Source: RBG-16-34-14 sp963798865 (GTDB lineage Bacteria; Bacteroidota; Ignavibacteria; Ignavibacteriales; Ignavibacteriaceae). From it: a stretch of DNA of 64,000 nucleotides. Shown in pieces: positions 28,774 through 38,559 of this stretch; position 1 is the first letter of the stretch; each line of letters opens with the position of its first letter. The translations under genes were made by a program, and so were the position numbers. The notes under the pieces were generated by a model. That model ran no database searches and was not told the origin of the DNA. It worked only from the letters and a program-made list of their open reading frames with translations. The stretch spans positions 1 to 64,000 of the forward strand of contig CAWCVZ010000038.1 of assembly GCA_963798865.1 (NCBI GenBank). Direction: 5' to 3'.

Positions 28774-29415
28774 ATGGCAAAAAGTATATCATTAGCAAAA
28801 ATGAAAAATATAAATTATAAATCAGAATTATGTGATTTTATCTCAAAGAAATATCACAAAGATTTTTTGCATTTATCATCTATTCCAAAACCATTTATTG
28901 GTAATGCAAATGCAATTAAAGCGATAGTTCTAGGCGCAGACCCGAGTAATCCCAAAACTAATTTAGAATTTTAAATATGCTTTTGGTCTAGAGAATGAAA
29001 ATAGTCCATATTTCCAAATCATTAAAGAAAATCTAAAATTTAATTGATCTTTAATCTCAATGATTTATATATTCAAAATATAATCCAAAATTATATGATT
29101 GATGAAACTGGACAAAATAATAACTGGAACAATTTGGCATTTCTATGGATTGGTGAACTTAAACGTGAATTGGATGAAATTTTTAATAGAAAAATTCCGA
29201 TTATTATTACTGCTCAAAAAATATTAAAAGCTATATTAAATACTGATAAAATAATTTCTCCTAAAAACATATATTCAAATAAAATAGTTTTTGATTCCTT
29301 AACTAACTTTTTCAACAGAGATATAATTTGCTTGTTTAGGCATCCATCATATCAATTAAAAAGATGGGAAGATTATAAAATTCATTTACAAGCATATTTC
29401 AAAAAAATGGTATAA
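28774..29415 (+). pseudogene. Uracil-DNA-glycosylase-like protein, two frameshifts
   Basis: Three frames combine to about 210 residues. The N-terminal piece has AIKAIVLGADPSNPKTN, matching the GxDP region of the UDG superfamily. The middle piece has YAFGLENENSPYFQIIKENL. The last has LFRHPSYQLKRW, matching the HPS motif near the superfamily's C terminus. Breaks lie near 28974 (in a T-run) and 29040. UDG-fold proteins excise uracil or act in defence against modified DNA. As read, the gene cannot make the full protein. Confidence 0.55.
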
Positions 29416-29475
29416 CAAAACAAGTGCTAATGACATACTATAAAGGTGCATACATAATCCAAGAGTCAAGTGCGG

Positions 29476-29536
29476 AAAAACTGTCGGCCAGGATCTTTGT
29501 GGAAGATGTCTGGTAACAGGCATTTCTACCATGATG
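29476..29536 (+). repeat. Conserved pre-gene motif, copy 1
   Basis: The shared block reads roughly AAAACTG-x-GATCTxTGTGG-x-GATGTCTGGTAACAGGCATT-x-CTACCA. The core can fold (GGTA...TACC). It ends 23 nt before the ATG of the reverse transcriptase. Confidence 0.6.
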
Positions 29537-29559
29537 CTGCTTAGGTAGATTTAAAAGAA

Positions 29560-31099
29560 ATGAAGAATAGAAACATGTCTAATTTATCTCAAGTTCCAAG
29601 TTTACTTTTCTATTTAAAAGAATTCTATAATTATGAAAATTTTAACAATTATATATATGATTCAAAAAATAAATTGAACAAATATATTAATTCCGAATGG
29701 TTCGAAAATAAGAATGCCTTTGAGATTATTAGAAAGCAGACTATTGATTTAATTGAAATAGGTGATTATAAATTTACACCATTTAAATTAAAATTGGTAC
29801 CAACAAAAAAAGGGAAATATAGGAAAGTATGCATTGTAGATATTAAGGACGTTTTTTTAGATAGATTAATTTTATAATTACATCAGCAATTTAACCCCAA
29901 TATCATACAGAAGTGTGCATTCTATTTCTATCGATGTTAAAAAAAATATTAAAGATGGTAAAATATATTTTTTAAGAGTGGATATTAAAAAGTTTTTTGA
30001 AAGTATTAATCATCTTCTATTGCTGGAACTAATAGAATCTTATGATAATTTAGATCTATTAGAAGTAATTAAATCTTTTTTAAAAACCCCGTGGATTTGG
30101 GAAAAGAAACCTAAAGAAAAATTCTTTGTGGATGATATAAATGAGTTATCCGTTCCGCAAGTATTAAATAGTGCGGATAAAAATAAATTGGGTATTCCCC
30201 CTGGCTCAGCAATATCGCAAGGTTTAAGTAATATTTATCTACATGCTTTTGACAAATTAATTACAGAATATTCAAGGAATAATGGTGATATATATTATAG
30301 ATATACTGATGATATATGTTACCTAAGTGCTGATATAGAAAAAGTAACAAATGTTAAGGAAATAATTGAAAAAGAATTAACGAAAGTGAGATTGAAAATA
30401 AATACTGATAAATTATCTTTCGGTAAGACTGAAGATGGATTCAATTACTTGGGATTTTTACATATAAAACAATGTATTCAATTAAGTAACGATTCTTTAG
30501 ATTATATAAAGAGTAATCTTGTTTTGTTCTATAAAAGCGCATATTCTTTAGCAAAAGGATTTAGTAAAAAAGAATGTTCAATAGATTTTAAAGAGGGATT
30601 TAATTTCTGGCGAGTTTTATCTTTAAAAATTAATTCAGCTATTCGAGGTTATAATAACCTATGGAAAAGTAATCAATATTTTAACAGCAATGTATATGGG
30701 ATCGCAAGATACATCTGTATAGTTGACAATTACAATCAAATCCAAGTTTTGGATAATTGGTTGCGCAGATTGAATAAATATTATTGTTATAGAATATGTG
30801 AAATTCTTCAATGTCCCAAAATATTTATAGAATTAGAAAGTTTATATAACTGGTTTTTTAGGTATAAAAAAAAACCTAACCCCACCATTCAGTTAGCATT
30901 TAAAAAATATAAATCAAGTCGTGAATTGTTTTTTAATGAAGTAAAAAATAATAATGAAAATGATTATATCAACGTATTGAAGTATGATTTTGAAAATGAT
31001 TCTTTTGACAAATATGATTTTATTATAGTAGATGAATTTTATTATGATTATGAATATAAAAAATTATTCAAAATACCAAAAGAATTAAATTTATCTTAG
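29560..31099 (+). pseudogene. Reverse transcriptase, one frameshift (unassigned defence-type RT)
   Basis: The first frame (29560-29876) has RT motif 1 (KLVPTKKGKYRKVCI). The second (from about 29878) continues NYISNLTPISYRSVHSISID. Motifs that follow are FLRVDIKKFFESI (motif 3), GIPPGSAISQGLSNIYL (motif 4) and YRYTDDI (motif 5, the catalytic YxDD with T in place of A), then FNYLGF (motif 7). The joined protein is about 510 residues, with a helical thumb-like C terminus. There is no group II intron maturase or HNH domain. A defence-associated or unknown-group RT is likely. The break at about 29871-29878 is in a T/A-rich run and could be an assembly error. Confidence 0.7.
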
Positions 31100-31129
31100 T
31101 TATTTAGTTACTTGGTTATTTAGTTATAT

Positions 31130-31217
31130 TGGGAATAGCAATAGACGGTAGTTTATCTATCGTAAAGGAAAATATACTTAAAATACTTCGTTCCACGTGG
31201 GATATTTGCTATTCCCA
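31130..31217 (+). ncRNA. Candidate structured RNA just downstream of the reverse transcriptase
   Basis: A perfect 12-bp stem, TGGGAATAGCAA (31130-31141) with TTGCTATTCCCA (31206-31217), encloses a second stem, ACGGTAG/CTATCGT (one G-U pair), and a palindrome CCACGTGG. The shape is a multi-branched RNA of 88 nt, 30 nt after the RT stop. It could be an RT-associated non-coding RNA, a terminator, or a remnant recombination site. Confidence 0.4.
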
Positions 31218-31310
31218 TAAATTTGTGCAGATATAAAAAAAGCTATTTACGTTGAAAGGGATTCATGCCGAAAAGTAACAGTGCCTATTTCTTTGTCAGG
31301 TTCAAAACAG

Positions 31311-31372
31311 AAAACTGTATTCTGGGATCTATGTGGGGGAGATTTAGTAAAACAGACATTCCTACCACGACG
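31311..31372 (+). repeat. Conserved pre-gene motif, copy 2
   Basis: This is a more diverged copy: AAAACTGTATTCTGGGATCT, GTGGGGGAGAT and CATTCCTACCACGACGG. It ends 32 nt before the DUF2971 gene. A half attC-like sequence (AAGGGATTCATGCCGAA) lies about 50 nt upstream. Confidence 0.5.
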
Positions 31373-31404
31373 GCTTTTAGATTTCAACAATATAAGTTAT
31401 TGAT

Positions 31405-32364
31405 ATGAGTTATTACGCAAAACCAATTTCCTTAATTGAACCATTAAATATTATTAAAGAAATAAGAGATTCCATAAATGATTTTTATGGTTCATGGCTG
31501 CAAATTCATAGCACTGATTCACCATTGATTTTATATCATTATACAACTTTAGAAGGTTTAAAAGGTATTTTGGATAATAGATCGATTTGGTGTTCCCATA
31601 TTTCTACACTAAATGATCCATTGGAATTACAATACGGGAAAAAAATAATATTAGAAAAACTAAAAACCTTTTTAATAAATCAAAATGAATCGATATTAAA
31701 GGGAATAATTGACGATATAATTATGTTTATTAATGCATTTGATGAAAGTTTATATAATACGTATATATCTTGTTTTTGTGAAGATAATAATTTATTAAGT
31801 CAATGGCGTGCTTATTCGAATAAGTGCATTGGTTATAATTTAGGCATTTCTTTCGATTCAAATACTAAATTTTCTCATTCTGAAGATTTATCTGATGAAA
31901 GTTTTATGATTTTAAGAAAAGTAATTTATGATAAAGATTTACAAAATAAGACTGTTAATAATTGTATTTCCTTAATCATAAGGGGTATAACGTCAGCTAT
32001 TCAGCAATGGAATATAAATAAGGAAAGTCTTCCTATAGCCTGGCAAAGTCAAGCTGCTATTGAAGCCACAAATCCTTTATATGATATAATATTCACTCTT
32101 AAAAATGGTGCATTCAAGGAAGAGAAAGAATGGAGATTAATAAAAGTTTTACAAGATAATTACAAAACAAAATTAATTAACTTCAGAGAGATAAATAGCG
32201 AATTGTTTCCTTTCATAAAAACATATATTTATAATGATAACAATGGTAATTATGAATTCCCCTTAAAAGAAATAATGTGTGGGCCTATGCTAGAGGAAAA
32301 AAAAACAAGAAGTGCAGTAAGGCTTTTCATTAATTCTAAAGTCTATAATATCTCATTCAATTAA
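31405..32364 (+). CDS. DUF2971 family protein
   Basis: The 319-residue protein has the family hallmarks: YHYTTLEGLKGIL, IWCSHISTLNDPLEL (about residues 64-78), ISCFCEDNNLLSQWRAYS (about 121-138) and FKEEKEWRLI (about 245-254). DUF2971 proteins are frequent single-gene cargo in defence islands and mobile elements; the biochemical role is not established. The frame is intact and preceded by the conserved pre-gene motif. Confidence 0.8.
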   Translation: MSYYAKPISLIEPLNIIKEIRDSINDFYGSWLQIHSTDSPLILYHYTTLEGLKGILDNRSIWCSHISTLNDPLELQYGKKIILEKLKTFLINQNESILKGIIDDIIMFINAFDESLYNTYISCFCEDNNLLSQWRAYSNKCIGYNLGISFDSNTKFSHSEDLSDESFMILRKVIYDKDLQNKTVNNCISLIIRGITSAIQQWNINKESLPIAWQSQAAIEATNPLYDIIFTLKNGAFKEEKEWRLIKVLQDNYKTKLINFREINSELFPFIKTYIYNDNNGNYEFPLKEIMCGPMLEEKKTRSAVRLFINSKVYNISFN

Positions 32365-32573
32365 ATTAAATTCGGGTGATGTTATTATAAAAAGCCTTGG
32401 TTATTCTCTAAAAAATAATGGTTAAAAGTTGTACAGCTTAAAAAAGCATTTTAAGCCATTATCTAAAAAGTTAATATGTGTGGTAAAATTATTTCATTTG
32501 TATTCTTAATTCTTAAAAAATAAAAACAGCCTAATAATCCAAGAAGTTTGTAAAGTAATAAATCCGGGTGCGG

Positions 32574-32632
32574 AAAAACTGCACGCCGGGATTTGTGTGG
32601 GATGTTTGGTAGCAGGCATTTCTACCACGACG
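32574..32632 (+). repeat. Conserved pre-gene motif, copy 3
   Basis: It reads AAAAACTGCACGCCGGG, TGTGTGGGATGTTTGGTAG and CATTTCTACCACGACG. The text before it (AATCCAAGAAG, GTGCGG) also matches copy 1. It ends 15 nt before the nuclease gene start. Confidence 0.6.
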
Positions 32633-32647
32633 TTGGCTAAAATCAAT

Positions 32648-33610
32648 ATGAAAATAGAGATAACATTTCATTATCCGCCAGAATTATTTGAATTGTTAAT
32701 ACAAACGATTCCTTTATTGTGTCGGTCAAAGAAATCTGTTATAACATTTTTTCAAGGTGCTGGTGTAAATTCAGAATTGCTTTCTCAATTGTATCAGATA
32801 ATTGAAAATGACAGAGATAGTATAAATAAATTTGAAATGACTCGTCAAATCCTTTCCGATTTAAATAAGAAGGGTGAATCTACACTTAAGAGAACGAAGG
32901 GAAATATTAAAACGTGTTACTGAATTTGAAGATTATTCAACGTGTTGGCCTAATGACCAATTAAAAGCTAAAGGTCTTGTTTCCGAGGTCAGAAGGATTG
33001 TTCGATGTCAAAGATTCATTTACAAAAATGAAGCAAGAACTTGACCGTGAGAAACAAAAACATCAAGAAGAACACAAAAGAAGACTTGATGAAATAATTT
33101 CAAAACAAAAGGAATTAGAAATAATCAAAGAAGAATTATTTTATTTATTCGCTTGTACAGACTCAAAAGAAACGGGGGAAATTACTTGAATCAGTTCTAA
33201 ATAAATTGTTTGTTGCTTTTAATATTTCAATTCGCGAAGCTTTTGAATTAGTTGGCGAAAAAGGTGAGGGCATTATAGAACAAATAGATGGTGTAATTGA
33301 AATTGATGGTTACCTCTATCTTGTCGAAATGAAATGGTGGAAAGAACCATTAGGTAAAAGTGATATTGCACCTCATTTAGTAAAAATATTTAACAGGGGG
33401 CACGCAGGAGGAATATATATTTCAAACAGTGGCTATACAGAGCCCGCGATTTTAGATTGCAAAGAAGCTCTATCACAAAAAATAATTGTCTTATGCGAAC
33501 TTGAAGAAATAGTTATGTTATTAGAAAAAGGAGCCAATCTTAAAGATTTTCTAAAAACCAAAATTAATATTGCTGTTATGGAAAAGAAACCATTTACAAA
33601 AATATTGTAA
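32648..33610 (+). pseudogene. Mrr-type restriction endonuclease-like protein, several frameshifts
   Basis: Three or four frames combine into about 318 residues. The N-terminal part begins MKIEITFHYPPELFELLI, with LLCRSKKSVITFFQGAGV. Then comes a charged coiled coil (KQELDREKQKHQEEHKR). The C-terminal part carries DGVIEIDGYLYLVEMKWW (D...E-x-K) and GGIYISNSGYTEPAI, typical of Mrr_cat nucleases. Breaks lie near 32899, 32985 and 33184. The catalytic core is readable, so inactivation would come from the frameshifts only, if they are real. Confidence 0.6.
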
Positions 33611-33623
33611 AAAGCCAATTAAT

Positions 33624-33771
33624 GAGACTGTCGAAAAAGTTATAGCGAACAAGAAATTGTATCAACAAGGTATACAAAAATAGTGAACTCAAAAGAGATC
33701 GTGGCTTTTAAGCGAAATATGGAAACCGTTTTTTTCTGTTTTTTATTCATTTTTACTTTTTCGACAGTCTC
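33624..33771. mobile_element. MITE-like element with perfect 17-bp terminal inverted repeats
   Basis: The ends GAGACTGTCGAAAAAGT (33624-33640) and ACTTTTTCGACAGTCTC (33755-33771) are perfect inverted repeats around 114 bp of non-coding AT-rich sequence. Similar ends are known from IS1182-like elements. No transposase is inside. A target duplication is not obvious. Confidence 0.7.
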
Positions 33772-33867
33772 AACAGACAGATCAAGCTGACTGCTTCGCA
33801 TCCGCCGGCAAGGGATGAAAAAAGAAATCAGAATGGTTTTAATTCGATAATAAAATCAGAAAAAGCA

Positions 33868-33959
33868 TCATAACGTTATAAGGGATTCATGCCGAAGCCA
33901 ACCTTCACAATAAATTGTTCCGTTTGGTAAACTTGCCGAGGCATAAACCTTTGTTGGAC
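33868..33959 (+). other. attC-like site
   Basis: The right core GTTGGAC matches GTTRRRY; the left core TCATAAC is degenerate. Between them the arms AAGGGATTCATGCCGAAG and CTTGCCGAGGCATAAACCTT pair. The same arms recur, in gene-relative orientation, at 56529-56586 and 60512-60569. Confidence 0.6.
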
Positions 33960-33960
33960 T

Positions 33961-34019
33961 AAAACTGCACGCGAGATCTGTGTGGGGGATGTCTGGTAAC
34001 AGGCATTCCTACCACGACT
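33961..34019 (+). repeat. Conserved pre-gene motif, copy 4
   Basis: It reads AAAACTGCACGCGAGATCTG, TGTGGGGGATGTCTGGTAAC and AGGCATTCCTACCACGACTG. It begins directly after the attC-like core and ends 49 nt before the next gene, which fixes the order attC - motif - gene. Confidence 0.6.
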
Positions 34020-34068
34020 GAGGTAACAATAATGAGTATATTATTTTATCAAGCAATAGGAGGCATTA

Positions 34069-34497
34069 ATGGATAATGTAACCAAAAAATTGGTTGGTCG
34101 ATTTTTAGCTGAGGTATATGAAATAAAAGCACTATTAAAAAATTCACCTATCAAGGAAGGCGATAAAGCATATTTATATGCCTTAAAGAATGGTTTTGAA
34201 AGCGTCTTAAATGATATTATTGACGAAAATTGGTGGGTATCAATAGAGGATGAGAAAAAGGTAGCTGAAGTTCTAAGTCCATATTACAATGACCAAAACA
34301 AATTGAATGAGTTTACAGGTTTTTATGACATAGAAAATAAACTTGAAGAAAAGGGCATTGAAAGATTGAAAGCTCAAGCAATTATCAAATATTTTTGGGC
34401 AAAAGGTAATTTTAAAAGTGTTATAAAAAAAATGGATTCGACTAATTCGCCGCAAGAATGCAGAACTTTTGAAATAGATGAATTTGATCTTTTATAA
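34069..34497 (+). CDS. Unknown 142-residue helical protein, partner of the PHP-ATPase
   Basis: The family is not recognised. The protein is mainly helical, acidic and soluble (VGRFLAEVYEIKALLKN, AKGNFKSVIKKMDS). It is preceded by AGGAGG about 7 nt before the ATG, a strong ribosome binding site for this region. It lies 84 bp before the PHP-ATPase gene on the same strand and is probably co-expressed. Confidence 0.6.
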   Translation: MDNVTKKLVGRFLAEVYEIKALLKNSPIKEGDKAYLYALKNGFESVLNDIIDENWWVSIEDEKKVAEVLSPYYNDQNKLNEFTGFYDIENKLEEKGIERLKAQAIIKYFWAKGNFKSVIKKMDSTNSPQECRTFEIDEFDLL

Positions 34498-34580
34498 AAT
34501 TATTTCAAAAAAGTTTGAAGCATTAATTATCAGTTTATTAACAAGCAATTGGATTTAATTTTAATCCAAAGGATTTTCAA

Positions 34581-37273
34581 ATGGTGTTATTAAAAGACAT
34601 TAAAGCAATTGATAATGGGGCACATTTTCATAATGTAGATTTACATATTCATACATATGATGCTTCACATGATGTCAAGGATTTGAATATGACACCTGAA
34701 AAAATTGTAGATTCAGCTATTAAGCAAAGATTATCTGTAATTTCAATTACGGATCATAATTCTGATAAAAATGTACAACGAGCAATAGAATATGCTTCAG
34801 AAAATTATTTAGGTCAAATTCTTGTTCTACCGGGTATTGAAATTACTTCAGCACACGGACATATCCTCGTCTATTTTGCACCAGATAGAATAGCTGATCT
34901 GTCAAAATTTATATCAAGACTTGATTTAATTGGAGAACCTGGTGCTGAAAATACCCGAACAGCAAAATCAATGGCTGATACTATAGCAGAGGCTGAGCGG
35001 CTAAATGGAATATGCATCGCGGCACATATTGATCGTCAAAAAACTGGTTTTGAAATGTTTTCACCAGGATTCCAAAATTGGAAAAGGGATATTATTACAA
35101 GTCATGGTCTTTATGGTTTAGAATGTGATTCTAAAGAGGCTTTAAGGTGGTATTCTGACCTTGATGAAGATGGATCAGCTGGTTTAGAAAGGAAAAAAAT
35201 ATACTTTGCTCGCCAAACTATAGCTGAATTAAAAGCTAGATTGCATCTTTAGCTCACCTTCAAGGGTCAGATTCTCATTCCATGACAAAATTTGAGCATC
35301 AAGAACCAAATAAAACATGGACAAGAATAAAATTAGCTGAATTAAGTTTTAATGCATTAAGAATTGCATTAATCAGATCCAACAGCTCGCGTTAGAGCTT
35401 CGGCTGAAGTTCCACGTTTAATACCAAATATTCGAGGAGTTTCTTTTACAGGTGGCTTTTTGCATGAAGAAAGAATTCAATTTAGTAAAAATTTAAATTC
35501 TTTTATTGGTGGTCGCGGTACTGGTAAATCAACGGCAATAAGAGCTATTGCTTACGCCTTTGGAATTAATAACGAGTTTAGCGAATACAACAATTGTCCA
35601 AATTCTGTTACTGTATGGTGTGAAGATGAGAATGGTTTACTTTATAGGTATTTTCGAACTCGCGGTGGTGATATTGAAGTTAAAGCAAAAGAAGACACTT
35701 CAATTACTGATATGCCTATTGACGCTTTCAGAATTGAATATTTTGGTCAAGGCGAACTAGCAAAAGTCGCTGAAGATCCATTAAAAAACCCAACCTTATT
35801 CCAAGAGTTTTTAGATCGTTATATAAATTTGCGTGATCTTGCAGACTCCGAGGAGTTATTAGTTACACAATTACAAGAAAACCAAGGAAGGTTACTTCCT
35901 TTAGAATCGGCCTTCTCAAAGCTAAGGAATAAAAAACAATCACTTCAAGATATAGAAAAAAAACTTAAGGTTGCTGAAGAAGGAAACCTTCGTGAAGTCG
36001 TTAGTATACAAAGTAAGCTTGCTTCAGAAAAGACTGTAAGAGAAGCTGTACAATTAATCGTAAACGAATATAAGAACGGTTGGAGATTATCGAATATTCA
36101 ACGCAGTTTTAATGAAATTATGTCTACAGCAGGTACTTGTACAGAAGAAGAAAAATCAAAAACAATTTTAGCAAATATTAAAAAAGTATTAACAGACAAT
36201 AATTCTGCATTAAAACAAAAAGAAGTCGAGTTAAATAATTTGCTAAAATCCTGTGCAAATGAACTTACACCACTATTATTACAATTAAAGGTGAATTACC
36301 AAAAAATGAGTGCTGAAATAGCTATTAAACTTGCAGATTTAAAAGCACGAGGGCCTGGTCAGTGATATTCCGGGTTTGGAAACGCTTCTTCAAAATAAAA
36401 CTTCTTTTGCCAAAGATATAGCGAGTGTTGAACAAAGAAGTGATGAATTAAAATTATGTAGAGAAGAAAGAGAAAAATTTCTAAAAGAGTTACAAAAAGT
36501 ACGTGATGAAATGACAGCAAGAAGGAAAGCACAACTTAAAGCAATAAATGCAAATCTTAAACAAACGATAACCGAATACCATATTTATATTAAATATGAT
36601 GATGAAGGAATAACTGATGAGTTTGAATCATTCCTTCAAGAAGAATTACATGGAACCTATTTCCCAGATAATATGATTAAAATGTTTTGCTGCAAAATAA
36701 CTCCGGCAAAATTAGCGGAATTACGTTCTAAATAGAAATTGCCAAGCCATAAATAAAATAACAAATATTTCAATGGAATGGGTTGAAAAAATTGTTAATA
36801 AACTTTTCTATTATAATATTATTTTTAAACTTCAAGTATTATCAAAACAACCAAAACCAATAATTAAAGTTCAAACAAAATCATCACCTCCTACAAATAT
36901 CCCTATCCTCCAACTTTCAGATGGTCAACGACATACAATATTATTAACAATAGCTATGCTTGCAGAATCAAATGTTCCATTGGTTATTGATCAACCGGAA
37001 GATGATTTAGACAATGCTTTTATTTTTACTAGTATAGTAACTACCTTAAGAGCAATTAAAGAAAAACGCCAAGTTATACTCATTACACATAATGCAAATA
37101 TTGCAGTTCTAGGTGATTCTGAATTAATACTACCAATGTTTCGTGAAAATGACTACGGAAAAATTAAAGATAGAGGTTCAATAGATAAAGATAAAACAAA
37201 AAAATGTGTAGTTGATATCCTTGAAGGCGGATCTGCAGCATTCATGCGTCGTAAAGAAATGTATAATCACTAA
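34581..37273 (+). pseudogene. PHP-domain/SMC-like ATPase (TrlF-like), multiple frameshifts
   Basis: Frames join into about 890 residues. The PHP part (34581-35300) has VDLHIHTYDAS, ITDHNSD, LPGIEITS, HGHILVYF and AAHIDR, the metal-binding histidines of PHP phosphoesterases. The ATPase part has a P-loop FIGGRGTGKST (about 35500), coiled coils (about 35850-36700), then LSDGQRH (signature), LVIDQPEDDLDNAF (Walker B) and ILITHNANI. This order matches TrlF-family proteins, predicted defence nucleases. Breaks lie near 35250, 35390, 36362 and 36735. All catalytic motifs survive. Confidence 0.65.
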
Positions 37274-37293
37274 AATATGTAGCCAAGAAATTA

Positions 37294-37407
37294 AACTAAC
37301 AATGCAATTCAATCCGACGGTTTCGTACGCACCCGGCATTTCTGAGGTAAAATTAAACTAATTCTGGTTATGGGCTGCGACTTAACTGGGGCGTTATACT
37401 GTTAGAA
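37294..37407 (+). other. attC-like site of the classical type
   Basis: The left end CTAACAATGCAATTCAATC and right end GCGACTTAACTGGGGCGTTA closely follow the ends of classical integron attC sites (CTAACAATTC-x-TTCAAGCCGAC and GCGGCTTAACTCAAGCGTTA, from memory). It lies between the PHP-ATPase gene and the HEPN-like gene. Confidence 0.55.
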
Positions 37408-37416
37408 ATAAGAATT

Positions 37417-37875
37417 ATGGAAAAAAGAAATGAATTATATAAAAAAGTCGGTGGAGCTTTGCACTTATGTCAAGTATTGGAATTACATATTAGAATTCTT
37501 ATTTCAATTTTAAATGACAAATTTGGTTCTTCTTTAGAACAAGATGGTCTAATTTTAACTGAAGATAAAAATACATTAGGTAAGTTGATAAGCGAATTAA
37601 AAAAGTATGCTTCACTTGATGAAAATGGAAGTAAAATATTAGCTAAAGCATTGGAAAAAAGAAATTATATATCACATCATTTCTTTAATAAAAATATTTA
37701 CGCATTTTCAAATGATGAAATCTTTAATGAAACTATTGAAAATTTAGCAACTGATACTAATACTATAGCAACTGCTGTAGCAATGGTTCAAGGTTTTGTT
37801 GAGGCTTTCTGTAAAACTTTTAAAATTGACATGAGGGAAATATTAGTTGAACAAAGTTCTAAAAAAAATAATTAA
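37417..37875 (+). CDS. Small HEPN-like protein
   Basis: The 152-residue all-helical protein carries RNYISHHFF (about residues 88-96), which fits the Rx4H motif of HEPN domains. There are no other recognisable domains. It is flanked on both sides by attC-like sequences, so it reads as a single-gene cassette. It could be a stand-alone toxin or a remnant of a two-gene HEPN system. Confidence 0.55.
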   Translation: MEKRNELYKKVGGALHLCQVLELHIRILISILNDKFGSSLEQDGLILTEDKNTLGKLISELKKYASLDENGSKILAKALEKRNYISHHFFNKNIYAFSNDEIFNETIENLATDTNTIATAVAMVQGFVEAFCKTFKIDMREILVEQSSKKNN

Positions 37876-37904
37876 AAATCTTTTTTCTAAAAACATCTAT
37901 AAAC

Positions 37905-38005
37905 AGGCAATTTAGCCAGCCAGCATTTCCGCACCTAACATTTTTGAGATAAAATTAAACTAATTTATTTGGGTTGCGGCCTTATCGCAGGGCATTTCTG
38001 TAACT
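37905..38005 (+). other. Degenerate attC-like site
   Basis: The inner part GAGATAAAATTAAACTAATT and GGGTTGCGGCCTTATCGC repeats the inner part of the site at 37294-37407. The outer cores are eroded. Confidence 0.35.
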
Positions 38006-38559
38006 TAAAATAATTTATCATAAATAAATAAAATGTTCAAACGAATTTGGGCAAACATACAAACATAAAAAAATATTTACTATATCTGGTTTATATCTTT
38101 TTTCCAAACGAAAGCAGATTTACATATTTAATTTTATATGTATAGTTCTTTTCGCAGCATGGTATGGATTTTTATTTCTTGTTGGGAGTCCACCAAGGAT
38201 GGGGGGTTGAGAGGCCTTTTTATCAAAATAGAACATCTCATTATCTAATAACTAAATTATCTTATTGATTTACTTTTAAACAACATAAAAATTTTGAGGG
38301 AATGGACGGAAATATTGGAAATTTTTAATATTCAATAGAAAATGGTGAGAATTACGGCAAATTTGAAGGCTAAAAATTAAAAAGCCTTCTTTCAGGGGAT
38401 GAAAGAAGGCTTTACTCTTTGTCATCAAGAGGCAGGGGAGAACCTCATGAACGAGTAACAAAATTTAAGGCTTCATTTATTTTAATGCAAATTAAGATAT
38501 AAAATTGTTTAATTAATTTACAAAAATAGAGGTGAATGATAAAAGGAGAGGACAATTCT
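38006..38559. other. Gene-free stretch with terminator
   Basis: Apart from the hairpin at 38381-38413 I see no gene; the short open frames lack any coding character. Confidence 0.45.
38381..38413. terminator. Hairpin, probable terminator of the minus-strand ATPase gene
   Basis: A perfect 13-bp stem, AAAGCCTTCTTTC/GAAAGAAGGCTTT, with a 7-nt loop. It lies 150 bp past the stop of the ATPase gene. The T-run after the stem is weak on either strand. Confidence 0.5.

Noticed and set aside
29560..31099. Retron assignment for the reverse transcriptase
   Set aside because: No msr-msd-like inverted repeat is seen directly upstream and the motif is YTDD; a general defence or unknown-group RT is safer.
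38276..38461. A 61-codon minus-strand frame
   Set aside because: It covers the terminator hairpin and has no start signal or family resemblance.
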